Source: Bacillus gaemokensis (lineage in GTDB: Bacteria > Bacillota > Bacilli > Bacillales > Bacillaceae_G). Taken from it: DNA of 64,000 nucleotides. The notes under the pieces are model-generated. The model made no database searches. It saw only the letters and a list, made by a program, of their open reading frames with translations, and was not told the DNA's origin. The stretch is taken from the NCBI RefSeq assembly GCF_001590835.1, contig NZ_LTAQ01000004.1, forward strand, positions 56,097-120,096. The letters run 5' to 3'. The translations under genes and the position numbers were made by a program. Numbering within the stretch: position 1 is the stretch's first letter; each line of letters opens with the position of its first letter. Below are positions 23,624 through 31,019 of the stretch, piece after piece.

Positions 23624-23881
23624 ATGATGGTCAGCACACTAACAGACGTTAAAAAGGAAATAAAAACTTTAGATGTAACATTCATTGAGTTAACTATGGA
23701 TGCGTTTGGCGAAGGATGCAACGTTCATGCAACAGTCTCACACAGCAAGAACAGACGTACAAAATACTTCACATTAAGTGAGGAAGAAAAAATTTACAAA
23801 GGTGAAGCAAGACGTAAGCGAGTAAAAGAATCCCTTGAGAAACAGGGGTATAAAGTTATAATTGGGAATATATACGAATAA
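23624..23881 (+). CDS. Hypothetical small protein
   Basis: 85 residues, GGGAG upstream. Basic, with a beta-rich N-terminal half and charged helix near the end (EARRKRVKESLEKQGYKVII). Confidence 0.6.
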   Translation: MMVSTLTDVKKEIKTLDVTFIELTMDAFGEGCNVHATVSHSKNRRTKYFTLSEEEKIYKGEARRKRVKESLEKQGYKVIIGNIYE

Positions 23882-23901
23882 AAAAAATGGAGGTAACGGC
23901 A

Positions 23902-24105
23902 ATGAAATCAGATGTTTGTAAAATAGTCCCAATAACGGTTAATGGTGAGGAAAAAATTTACATAACAGATGCACCTTATGAAATGATATCAAAATGTTTT
24001 CTATCATCATTTGACTTCTATGATTTTTTAAAAGAAATTAAAATTTCAAACTACAATATCCGTAAATACACACCATCTATGTCATTAAATTTTGACGAAA
24101 AATAA
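23902..24105 (+). CDS. Hypothetical small protein
   Basis: 67 residues from ATG 23902; GGAGGT is nine bases upstream and would be coding if a longer start were used. No recognisable motif. Confidence 0.6.
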   Translation: MKSDVCKIVPITVNGEEKIYITDAPYEMISKCFLSSFDFYDFLKEIKISNYNIRKYTPSMSLNFDEK

Positions 24106-24126
24106 ATTTAAAGGGGAGAAAAAATT

Positions 24127-24513
24127 ATGTTAACAATTCAATGTACTGCATGTAATGGGGCTGGAGATAATAAATTTGTAGAAGGTAAAGGATGGACACA
24201 AGAATGTAAAGCCTGCTTTAATGGCTATGTAGATGCTCCAGAGGATATGAAAGTATATGTGAGCGTGTACAAGGTTACTAGAGAATTTGGAGGACATGAA
24301 GAAGGCGGCTGGTGGTTTGACTGGTACAAATGCCTTGAAACAATTCCTTGCAAAAATAAATTTTCAGATGAAATTAAAGAAGATTTATTGAAAGAATATA
24401 ATGATGTTAAACATGGAGATATTTCTTTTGTACTAGGTGGCGCTGATGTGCAAGTATTTATTGAGCGTAGACCTGCTGAGAATGAAACAAGAGAAAGACC
24501 TATGTATGAATAA
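24127..24513 (+). CDS. DnaJ-type zinc-finger-like protein
   Basis: 128 residues, GGGGAG upstream. Starts with CTACNGAG and CKACFNGYV, two CxxCxG-like modules resembling half of a DnaJ zinc region. The rest is acidic with W-rich GGWWFDWYK. No J-domain. May be an RNA/protein-binding adaptor; function unknown. Confidence 0.65.
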   Translation: MLTIQCTACNGAGDNKFVEGKGWTQECKACFNGYVDAPEDMKVYVSVYKVTREFGGHEEGGWWFDWYKCLETIPCKNKFSDEIKEDLLKEYNDVKHGDISFVLGGADVQVFIERRPAENETRERPMYE

Positions 24514-24533
24514 GGAATGGAGGGAATAAAAAA

Positions 24534-24707
24534 ATGTACATGCTAGATGATGTAAGAGATAGTTATATAAAAAGATTATTGGAATTATGGGACAAAGATA
24601 ATATGCTTGTATTCACGAAAGAAGCAAATGACATGTATGAAAATTATGGCGAGACAACAGCGGATGAAGTTATGCTAATGTTTAAAAATAAGCTACAGAA
24701 TAGGTGA
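24534..24707 (+). CDS. Small acidic hypothetical protein (57 aa)
   Basis: ATG 24534 with GGAGGG upstream. Helical and acidic (YIKRLLELWDKDNMLVFTKE). Last gene before the promoter at 24718. Confidence 0.6.
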   Translation: MYMLDDVRDSYIKRLLELWDKDNMLVFTKEANDMYENYGETTADEVMLMFKNKLQNR

Positions 24708-24717
24708 AAAATAATTC

Positions 24718-24746
24718 TTTACTGTAATACTGTTACAGTGTATAAT
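24718..24746 (+). promoter_or_regulatory. Promoter with CTGTAA-N5-TTACAG operator
   Basis: TTTACT, 17-bp spacer, TATAAT; the spacer contains the perfect inverted repeat CTGTAATACTGTTACAG (24722-24738). Confidence 0.85.
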
Positions 24747-24778
24747 GAACTCAGAACAATAAAGGGAGAGATTTTAAA

Positions 24779-25096
24779 ATGGAATTAACTACAAAAGTAT
24801 ATGTGATTAAAGAAAATATGATTTACGTGATTACAAGAATGCGACAAATAGCAGATAGCACTGGGTTAGGATTCACGTATGATTTAGATTTAGTTGCAGG
24901 GTATGACTATATAAATACTGATGAAAGCAATGTTCAAGGCTTTATACCTGCAAATAATTTCATTGATGAAGTACAGTGGGACATAATAAATGTATACCCA
25001 CTTGAGGAATCATTAGGTGAGCGATTAAAAGAAGAAGGTTACACGGTTATCGATATCAGTAAATATAAAATTCATGAATCTAAATTAGAAGATTAA
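24779..25096 (+). CDS. Hypothetical protein
   Basis: 105 residues, GGGAGAG upstream, first gene after an operator-carrying promoter. Mixed alpha/beta, acidic. No motif recognised. Confidence 0.65.
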   Translation: MELTTKVYVIKENMIYVITRMRQIADSTGLGFTYDLDLVAGYDYINTDESNVQGFIPANNFIDEVQWDIINVYPLEESLGERLKEEGYTVIDISKYKIHESKLED

Positions 25097-25193
25097 GCTG
25101 AAACAGGGAGGAAAAATTTCCCTGTCATCGCATGGTGATGCATGTGGTCTGATGATGGCAGTCACCGTTAATATATGAATGGGAGAGAATGAA

Positions 25194-25580
25194 ATGAAAA
25201 AGGAAAAATTAAAATTAAGACCATGGGTTAAGATGACACTTGCATTCGTTGTTGGTGTGTCAATCATCTCGAATATCTTTTCTATCTTTGGTACATCTGC
25301 TTCTACAGATGATAACATGGAAGAAAAAATTATAGCGCATGGCATTATTGAAGTAAATGTAAATGGTGAATCATATCTTAAGATGATTGATAAGGTACAC
25401 GGCTCTGATGTGGTAGTTAAAACAAAAGAGGAGTATAACGCAGGTCAAATAATAACTGTGGAACTAGAAGGGAATAGGGTTGTTAGCGATAAAATAACAG
25501 AAGGCGAAGAACTGGAAAAGCTTTATCAAAGGTATAATGATTTGATTGAAGAGTACAACGCATCAATTAAAAATAAATAA
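25194..25580 (+). CDS. Membrane-anchored/secreted protein, paralogue of 22017-22682
   Basis: 128 residues from ATG 25194 (GGGAGAG upstream). Basic N-terminus, one hydrophobic segment (WVKMTLAFVVGVSIISNIF), then the beta domain and helix shared with 22017-22682 (ITVELEGNRVVSD, KLYQRYNDLIEEYN). Probably anchored with its C-terminus outside. Function unknown. Confidence 0.7.
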   Translation: MKKEKLKLRPWVKMTLAFVVGVSIISNIFSIFGTSASTDDNMEEKIIAHGIIEVNVNGESYLKMIDKVHGSDVVVKTKEEYNAGQIITVELEGNRVVSDKITEGEELEKLYQRYNDLIEEYNASIKNK

Positions 25581-25593
25581 GGCAAAAAATTTT

Positions 25594-25622
25594 TTGACAT
25601 TCAACTGTAATGCTGTTATAGT
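25594..25622 (+). promoter_or_regulatory. Promoter with CTGTAA-N5-TTATAG operator
   Basis: TTGACA, 17-bp spacer, TATAGT; operator CTGTAATGCTGTTATAG (25605-25621) overlaps the -10. Confidence 0.82.
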
Positions 25623-25722
25623 ATTACGTGAGGGGATAATAAATCCTCTCTTGAATGAATTAAGAATTTTTTAATTTAATAATAGATAAAATCATCATTT
25701 TATTATGAGAGGGGAAATAAAT

Positions 25723-25908
25723 ATGTATTATGAAATCAACGTATCTTTAAAGGGAATGCACTTCTTCGCTACAGCAGAGAGAAGTATCAACACACCATGC
25801 AAGCTTGAAGCGGTGGTAAATGTATTTCGTGAAAAATTTCCAGAGAGCGAAGGTTTTAAAATTAGCGTTACTGAATGGCGTAAACAAGGTAAAATTATTG
25901 AAATTTAA
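25723..25908 (+). CDS. Hypothetical small protein (61 aa)
   Basis: ATG 25723 with GAGGGG upstream. Beta-alpha-beta type composition (YYEINVSLKGMHFFATAERS). Unknown function. Confidence 0.6.
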   Translation: MYYEINVSLKGMHFFATAERSINTPCKLEAVVNVFREKFPESEGFKISVTEWRKQGKIIEI

Positions 25909-25926
25909 AAAAATTAAATTTAATGC

Positions 25927-25956
25927 TTGACTATAACACTGTTACAGTGATAACAT
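25927..25956 (+). promoter_or_regulatory. Promoter with CTATAA-N5-TTACAG operator
   Basis: TTGACT, 18-bp spacer, TAACAT; operator CTATAACACTGTTACAG (25931-25947) in the spacer. Confidence 0.75.
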
Positions 25957-26001
25957 GTAATTAACTTAAAAAAAACCATTAAAAAAGGGAGTTTGGCGAC
26001 T

Positions 26002-27099
26002 ATGAAAAAATCAAGTGTAAATTGGATGGTAAAACAATTTATGGGTATGGTAAATAAAGGAACTATCAGTTTTGATTATCCTATTCAACGTGCAGGTGGT
26101 CAATGGGACTTAATGCAAAAATCATTATTAATTCATTCATTAGCAGGAGATTATCCAGTACCTGCATTATATAGCCTTATCGAAAAACAAATGATGGAAG
26201 TTAAAGGTAAAGAAAAAGAAGTGTCGGTGTACTTAATTCTTGATGGAAAACAGCGTTTAACAAACATCTCTGGCTTCTTAAATGACGAGTACGCTTTACA
26301 CGAAGAAACTCCAAGTGTTGAAATTGATGATGAAGAATATGTATTAGCAGGAAAACATTTCAGTGAGTTAGATGAAGAAGTTCAAGATAAAATCAATAGC
26401 TTCTCACTTCAGATTTATAAATTCGATGAAGTAACTGATGAAGAAATTGAGGACATGTTCTATCGCTTAAATAATGGTACGCCATTAAGTAAACAACAAA
26501 AAGCTAAAGCTAAGATGGGTAATGCTTGGGCAGGTAAAATTAAAGAATTAGTAAACCATAACATGATGACTGAAAAAGCTTCATTCACAGAATTACAATT
26601 AAGAAAAGCTGATAATGAAACTGCACTTCTTCAAACTATGATGTTAATTGATGACAACTATGAGTGGAAATCTATTTCATCTAACGATGTATTCGATTAT
26701 GCTCAATCATTCAAGAATGATGATAGCAAGGATGCAATCATTGAAAAAATTGTAGCTACTATGGATTACTTAGACAAAGCATTCGATGGAAAAGAATCTG
26801 TACTGCTTAAGAAAGTACACTTCCCAATGACAATGTTAACAGCTATGAAGGCTATGGAAATGGATATTCATCATTTACGCTTCTCTGATTGGAAAGAAGA
26901 ATTCAAGAAAGCATTAAAGCATAAGAGTGAGATTCGCACGAACTACAAAAACTATGGTGGTGCAGGTAGCGTTAAGAAAGAGAAAACAAATGGTCGAATC
27001 AATGCAATGCAAGAACATTTAAATGCATACTTTGAAAAGTTCCAACCAACTAAAGCAGAGCAACTTAAAGAAGAACAGGCAGAGCAACCAATAGCGTAA
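26002..27099 (+). CDS. DUF262 (ParB-like) domain protein
   Basis: 365 residues from ATG 26002. N-terminal DUF262 signature: FDYPIQRAGGQWD, then YLILDGKQRLTNI (DGxQR motif), then FYRLNNGTPLSKQQ. In GmrSD-type restriction enzymes DUF262 binds and hydrolyses nucleotides and is paired with a DUF1524 nuclease; no HNH/DUF1524 domain is visible here. Single-domain phage copies may act in DNA modification, regulation or anti-defence. Under an operator-carrying promoter. Confidence 0.8.
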   Translation: MKKSSVNWMVKQFMGMVNKGTISFDYPIQRAGGQWDLMQKSLLIHSLAGDYPVPALYSLIEKQMMEVKGKEKEVSVYLILDGKQRLTNISGFLNDEYALHEETPSVEIDDEEYVLAGKHFSELDEEVQDKINSFSLQIYKFDEVTDEEIEDMFYRLNNGTPLSKQQKAKAKMGNAWAGKIKELVNHNMMTEKASFTELQLRKADNETALLQTMMLIDDNYEWKSISSNDVFDYAQSFKNDDSKDAIIEKIVATMDYLDKAFDGKESVLLKKVHFPMTMLTAMKAMEMDIHHLRFSDWKEEFKKALKHKSEIRTNYKNYGGAGSVKKEKTNGRINAMQEHLNAYFEKFQPTKAEQLKEEQAEQPIA

Positions 27100-27147
27100 A
27101 ATCTCAAGTGCCTTGGATAGTGTTCAAGGCGTTTGAAAAATAACGTA

Positions 27148-27197
27148 AAACAAATTCATTAAATTTTATTGACAGCATTTTAGATAATTGATAAACT
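27148..27197 (+). promoter_or_regulatory. Promoter with variant operator
   Basis: Variant AAACAAATTCATT (27148-27160), then TTGACA (27169-27174), 17-bp spacer and TAAACT (27192-27197). Confidence 0.72.
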
Positions 27198-27218
27198 ATA
27201 TAAGTGGGAGAGATTACC

Positions 27219-27755
27219 ATGAACAAATTAGAACTGAAAGAACAAATCACAAAGCTTGCTGAATTAATTTATACAAACCTGCATAAGCTTGAATATTCAA
27301 ATCAATTTTCTTCAAGGGCAAAAGAATTTTTAAATAGCGATGAGTTAAAACAAATCCATCGAATCGCATATACTGCATCAGCTTATAAGGGAGAGAATAG
27401 AGAATCTCTTGAGCATATTTTAACAGTGGCAAAAAATTTAATGGAGTATAGTAACTCGGCTGTAGATTCATCAAAACATACATATGAAGCTTATGGTGTT
27501 GAATTCTTAGAGCATGAAAATGAATATGCAGGCATTTGCTCTGTGAAGCCAGGATTGGATTGGAAGAAGGCTATGTTCGTTATCAGTCATCATTTTGGGA
27601 AAAAAATAGTATTCATGGTTCGAGAAACTAATAGCTTTGAAGTCGCTCTTATGAATCGTTGGAAGATGCCAGTAGAGGATTCAAATATAACAGGATATCA
27701 TAAGTGCGTAATGTCGGTAGTGTGGCAAATGGCTAGAGCCTACAAAGGTAGATGA
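27219..27755 (+). CDS. Hypothetical protein
   Basis: 178 residues from ATG 27219, GGGAGAG upstream. Helical N-terminal half and a C-terminal Trp/Met-rich segment (CVMSVVWQMARAYKGR). No family recognised. Confidence 0.65.
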   Translation: MNKLELKEQITKLAELIYTNLHKLEYSNQFSSRAKEFLNSDELKQIHRIAYTASAYKGENRESLEHILTVAKNLMEYSNSAVDSSKHTYEAYGVEFLEHENEYAGICSVKPGLDWKKAMFVISHHFGKKIVFMVRETNSFEVALMNRWKMPVEDSNITGYHKCVMSVVWQMARAYKGR

Positions 27756-27789
27756 AATCTATAACCAGTGTGTAGAACGGGAGAAAAAA

Positions 27790-28140
27790 ATGTTAGCAGT
27801 GCAAAATGAATTAGCAAAACAATTAGCAGACCATATCATTCTGAATATCTGGAATGTTAGAGAAGCATTTATGAGTCTTAATGATGTATCAAATTTCCTA
27901 AAAGAAAAATTGGGAGATGAGTATACAAGCGAGTTATCAGTAGCAGTAAAAGAAATACTGAAGAATGATGATAGCCTCGATTTCTTCCGTGAGGGGACAT
28001 ATATCCATCAGCAAAAGTATTATCATAGCGCAGGGAACTGGATTGCACCAAAAGGAAAGTATCAAAATCCAGTCGAAGCTAAAGAAAAGCTGAAGTGGTA
28101 TTCATGGCAGGAATCGGATGATATAGATGATTTAGATTAA
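27790..28140 (+). CDS. Hypothetical protein
   Basis: 116 residues, GGGAG upstream. Acidic C-terminus (SWQESDDIDDLD). Co-directional with 27219 and 28164; no recognised domain. Confidence 0.62.
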   Translation: MLAVQNELAKQLADHIILNIWNVREAFMSLNDVSNFLKEKLGDEYTSELSVAVKEILKNDDSLDFFREGTYIHQQKYYHSAGNWIAPKGKYQNPVEAKEKLKWYSWQESDDIDDLD

Positions 28141-28163
28141 TAGATAATGTGGGAGGCAGGACG

Positions 28164-28814
28164 ATGAGTATTTTAAAGGCAAAAAAATTATGGGTGTCAG
28201 TTGGTATAGTTGTTGGGTTGGTAGCATCTTTCACTCTAGGTTCTAGCGGTGCAAAGGTTACAATTGGGGAAGAGAAAGTAAATTATAATCAGCTAGTATC
28301 TAAGATTGATAAGAAAGAAAAAGAACTGGATTATACGAAAGACAAAGTGAAAAAAGGAATCGCAGATGAGCAAAAGAAATTGGACGAAAAAAAGTCAGAT
28401 GTAACTGAAACTCTGGCAATGGTTCAAAAGAAAAATGAATTGTCTGCAGAGATTGAAAAGCTAGGCAAGGATACAGAGTCCAAGAAGGGCGAAGTAAGCA
28501 AGCTAGATGGCGATATTAATGGCAAGAAAGCTGAATTAGAGAAGCTTACAGAAGGCGTTAAGACTAAGCAAGAAGAGCCTAAAACATTAATTGCAGGTGA
28601 GTACATTGTAGGAAAAGATATTCCTGCAGGTCGCTACAAAGCTACTGCAACAGGTCGAGGAAGTAACTTCTTCGTATACGATAAGAGTGGCAGAGCAGTC
28701 GTAAATACAATTCTGGGTAATAGTTCTGTTGGTCGAGGAGATTATGTATTCTTCTGTGAGGCAGGAAACATTATCAAAACAGGAGAGCAGGTAAAACTTA
28801 TTCCAGTGGAATAG
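28164..28814 (+). CDS. Membrane-anchored coiled-coil protein with small C-terminal beta domain
   Basis: 216 residues from ATG 28164 with GGGAGG upstream. One N-terminal hydrophobic segment (WVSVGIVVGLVASFTLGSSG), a long Lys/Glu coiled coil (about 40-140), and a C-terminal beta domain (AGEYIVGKDIPAGRYKATAT ... GEQVKLIPVE), a pattern I have seen at the end of other Firmicute surface proteins. Likely outside the cell; possibly superinfection-related. Role inferred only. Confidence 0.7.
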   Translation: MSILKAKKLWVSVGIVVGLVASFTLGSSGAKVTIGEEKVNYNQLVSKIDKKEKELDYTKDKVKKGIADEQKKLDEKKSDVTETLAMVQKKNELSAEIEKLGKDTESKKGEVSKLDGDINGKKAELEKLTEGVKTKQEEPKTLIAGEYIVGKDIPAGRYKATATGRGSNFFVYDKSGRAVVNTILGNSSVGRGDYVFFCEAGNIIKTGEQVKLIPVE

Positions 28815-28825
28815 TTGATATAAAA

Positions 28826-28845
28826 GGGAGAAAATTTTTTCTCCC
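28826..28845 (+). terminator. Hairpin terminator-like element
   Basis: GGGAGAA/TTCTCCC with internal TTTT; little T-run after the stem. Confidence 0.5.
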
Positions 28846-28852
28846 CAAACAA

Positions 28853-28881
28853 TTGACCAGTCACTGTAATAGTGTTACAGT
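28853..28881 (+). promoter_or_regulatory. Promoter with CTGTAA-N5-TTACAG operator
   Basis: TTGACC, 17-bp spacer, TACAGT; operator CTGTAATAGTGTTACAG (28864-28880), perfect palindrome CACTGTAA/TTACAGTG. Confidence 0.78.
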
Positions 28882-28947
28882 GAAAAGGATGGATTTTACA
28901 TATTTTGTCGTACACATTGGGGAATCTAAATGTGGGGAATGATATAA

Positions 28948-29262
28948 ATGAAGTTGAGTGTAGGAGCAAAATTAAAACTACTAAGAAATCTGAAGCCTTG
29001 GGTTAGTCAAGCGGACGTTGCAAGAGAAATTGGCGTTTCTAGACAGTTATATAATGGATATGAAAATGGCAAGTTCGAACCAACGTTGCAAAATTTAAAG
29101 GCTCTGTCACAGTATCATGGTATTCCAATTGATGACATTGTAGAGAATGACATTTCTAAAATAGATTGTGAGAAAGCCTTGATAATTAAGGCAGAAGCTA
29201 GTGATAATCTGTCACAGGAAGAAAAGGATAAGTTTATTAATTTGTTGAAAAAGATAGTGTGA
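28948..29262 (+). CDS. XRE/Cro-family transcriptional regulator
   Basis: 104 residues. Helix-turn-helix at about 18-55 (SQADVAREIGVSRQLYNGYE) with the usual YENG(K)FEPTL continuation. Its promoter carries the CTGTAA-N5-TTACAG palindrome, so it is a second candidate, besides 8609-9001, for the repressor of that regulon. Confidence 0.88.
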   Translation: MKLSVGAKLKLLRNLKPWVSQADVAREIGVSRQLYNGYENGKFEPTLQNLKALSQYHGIPIDDIVENDISKIDCEKALIIKAEASDNLSQEEKDKFINLLKKIV

Positions 29263-29271
29263 GGGAGATTG

Positions 29272-29598
29272 ATGATGAGAAGTATCCCAGAAGAAAACTG
29301 GCTATATCAAGATGAGAATGGAGTTGTTACAGATTACTATGGCAACGTACTTGTAGAATTAGGTCATGCTATGGTCTCAAGCAATATGTATGTATACGCT
29401 GAATTAAAGAACCCTAAGTGGTATCATAGATTGCTATTTAATCCTCGTAAAATTGAGTTGGAAGAATGTTATAAACTGCGCTATGTAACAGAAGGAATGC
29501 ATGCTTACATGGTGTTGGATAGAATTCATACACTTTCAGATGCGATTAGAGTTTATAATCCCAAAAAAGGATATGAGTACAATATTGGATACAAATAA
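29272..29598 (+). CDS. Hypothetical protein
   Basis: 108 residues, GAGGGAG upstream, ten bases after the XRE gene, so likely co-transcribed. Aromatic-rich; no motif recognised. Confidence 0.62.
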   Translation: MMRSIPEENWLYQDENGVVTDYYGNVLVELGHAMVSSNMYVYAELKNPKWYHRLLFNPRKIELEECYKLRYVTEGMHAYMVLDRIHTLSDAIRVYNPKKGYEYNIGYK

Positions 29599-29638
29599 TT
29601 AATTAATAATATCGGACTTTTATTAGGAGGTGTAACAG

Positions 29639-30040
29639 GTGGGAGTAAGGCGAGCAGGAAGAAGAAGAGCAGGAGACCCATGGAGAAGCGTTAATAGCAC
29701 GAAGGGCGCTCCTAGTGCGCATCAAACATACAGTTATGGTTCTCCTAAGATGACCTTAGAATGTGAAAAACTTTCTGAGGAAGAATTGAAAGAACTTAGT
29801 GGAGAGGTAGTAACTTACAAGTTAGAAGAATTGGAGGAAAATAAAATGGAACGCAAAGATTTTATGGACGACCATTTCTCAGATTGGACAGATGAAGAGA
29901 AAATGTATTTTGCAAAGTACAAGCTAGAACAAATGAAGGTTCGTGAAAGTGAGCCTAATGGCGTTATACTTGTCTCTCAAGACCATATCAAGATTCATCA
30001 GTGGCTTATTGAACAGGCTCTGAAAAATATAAAAGAATGA
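29639..30040 (+). CDS. Hypothetical protein with basic N-terminus
   Basis: 133 residues from GTG 29639, AGGAGG seven bases upstream. N-terminus is Arg/Gly-rich (VRRAGRRRAGDPWR); the rest is acidic and helical. Could bind nucleic acid through the N-terminus. Function unknown. Confidence 0.62.
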   Translation: MGVRRAGRRRAGDPWRSVNSTKGAPSAHQTYSYGSPKMTLECEKLSEEELKELSGEVVTYKLEELEENKMERKDFMDDHFSDWTDEEKMYFAKYKLEQMKVRESEPNGVILVSQDHIKIHQWLIEQALKNIKE

Positions 30041-30050
30041 GGTATTGATT

Positions 30051-30230
30051 ATGTAACAAGAGTTTGAAGTTATTTTTGTAGAGAAAGATAGGTCAAAGGT
30101 TTATATTAAAGCAGATAGCCCAGAGCATGCTCAGAAGTTGTTTGACGATGGCAACTATGAAGGTCACAAGGCAACAGAATTAGATTTGTGGGATGCAGAG
30201 GTTGAAACAATAAGTGAATTAGAAGGATAG
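30051..30230 (+). pseudogene. Small gene with stop (TAA) at codon 2
   Basis: ATG at 30051, with GAGGT upstream, is followed at once by TAA, then by 57 clean sense codons in the same frame to TAG 30230 (segment EFEVIFVEKDRSKVYIKADS and a DLWDAEVETISELEG end). No other in-frame ATG/GTG/TTG restores it. Either a fresh nonsense mutation, a non-standard start, or stop-codon readthrough. Confidence 0.7.
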
Positions 30231-30233
30231 TTA

Positions 30234-30260
30234 AGAGGTGCTAATTGAGTGCCTCTTTTT
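30234..30260 (+). terminator. Rho-independent terminator
   Basis: AGAGG...CCTCT stem extended by wobble pairs, followed by TTTTT. Confidence 0.8.
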
Positions 30261-30301
30261 ATTTTGAAAAATTAAAAGTTTCTAAATTTAACAAGAATAA
30301 G

Positions 30302-30353
30302 TTGACAGGAATTCGGTTAACTTTTACACTGTAACCATACAACAGTATTACAG
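30302..30353 (+). promoter_or_regulatory. Promoter with split CTGTAA...TTACAG operator
   Basis: TTGACA (30302-30307), 17 bp, TACACT (30325-30330); the half-sites CTGTAA and TTACAG lie downstream, 13 bp apart instead of 5. Confidence 0.6.
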
Positions 30354-30379
30354 TATATAACCAAAAGAGGTGAGAACGT

Positions 30380-30607
30380 TTGAGAAGGAATAGATTCAAA
30401 TTTAAAAGCAAAAGAAGCCATCATTCTCTTTATCGTAGCGGTGTACCAGTTCGAAACCTATTTATGGGATTTGCGCTTGTGCTTCGTATCGCAGTTATAC
30501 TAGGCGTCCCATTTGTCATATTTGCATTTCAAGAATCTATTACAGGATATCTCAAGGTTCTTGTCTTATGGTACATTAACGAACGAATCATAAAAGCAAT
30601 TGATTGA
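30380..30607 (+). CDS. Small membrane protein
   Basis: 75 residues from TTG 30380, GAGGTG upstream. Arg/Lys-rich N-terminus followed by two hydrophobic segments (LFMGFALVLRIAVILGVPFV and a second weaker one). Probably inner-leaflet N-terminus, integral membrane. Function unknown. Confidence 0.65.
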   Translation: MRRNRFKFKSKRSHHSLYRSGVPVRNLFMGFALVLRIAVILGVPFVIFAFQESITGYLKVLVLWYINERIIKAID

Positions 30608-30621
30608 GAGGAGATATGAAA

Positions 30622-30942
30622 ATGTTAAATATTGTTACTTGGGATGAGAATGATACAAAGAAGAATATGAATTTTGATGATTCTGTTGATGTGTCAGAGT
30701 TGATAGTCGATTATCGTAACGATAAATTGCCAGGAGAGATTCAAACAAAGCATGCTATTGCTCTGATTATGATGAATCTAATAGGAGACTACCATGCAAT
30801 CGTAGTGAAGCGCTCAGAAGAACTTCTGGAGGATTCAGAGATATATCTGCTTACTTGGAATGAAGTTGTTGAAGGTGGAGATATGAAAAAGATAGACACC
30901 TTCTTGCTACGAGATTTAGTTAACGACAATCTTTTTAAATAA
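30622..30942 (+). CDS. Hypothetical protein
   Basis: 106 residues from ATG 30622, chosen because AGGAG lies eight bases upstream. Acidic alpha/beta. No family recognised. Confidence 0.62.
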   Translation: MLNIVTWDENDTKKNMNFDDSVDVSELIVDYRNDKLPGEIQTKHAIALIMMNLIGDYHAIVVKRSEELLEDSEIYLLTWNEVVEGGDMKKIDTFLLRDLVNDNLFK

Positions 30943-30957
30943 CATTCAAAAAAGTTC

Positions 30958-30987
30958 TTGACTGTAATACTGTTACAGTGATACAGT
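30958..30987 (+). promoter_or_regulatory. Promoter with CTGTAA-N5-TTACAG operator, before the recombinase gene
   Basis: TTGACT, 18-bp spacer, TACAGT; operator CTGTAATACTGTTACAG (30962-30978), identical to that at 24722. Confidence 0.82.
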
Positions 30988-31019
30988 ATGTAATAGATAA
31001 ACCGAAGGGAATGATACAA

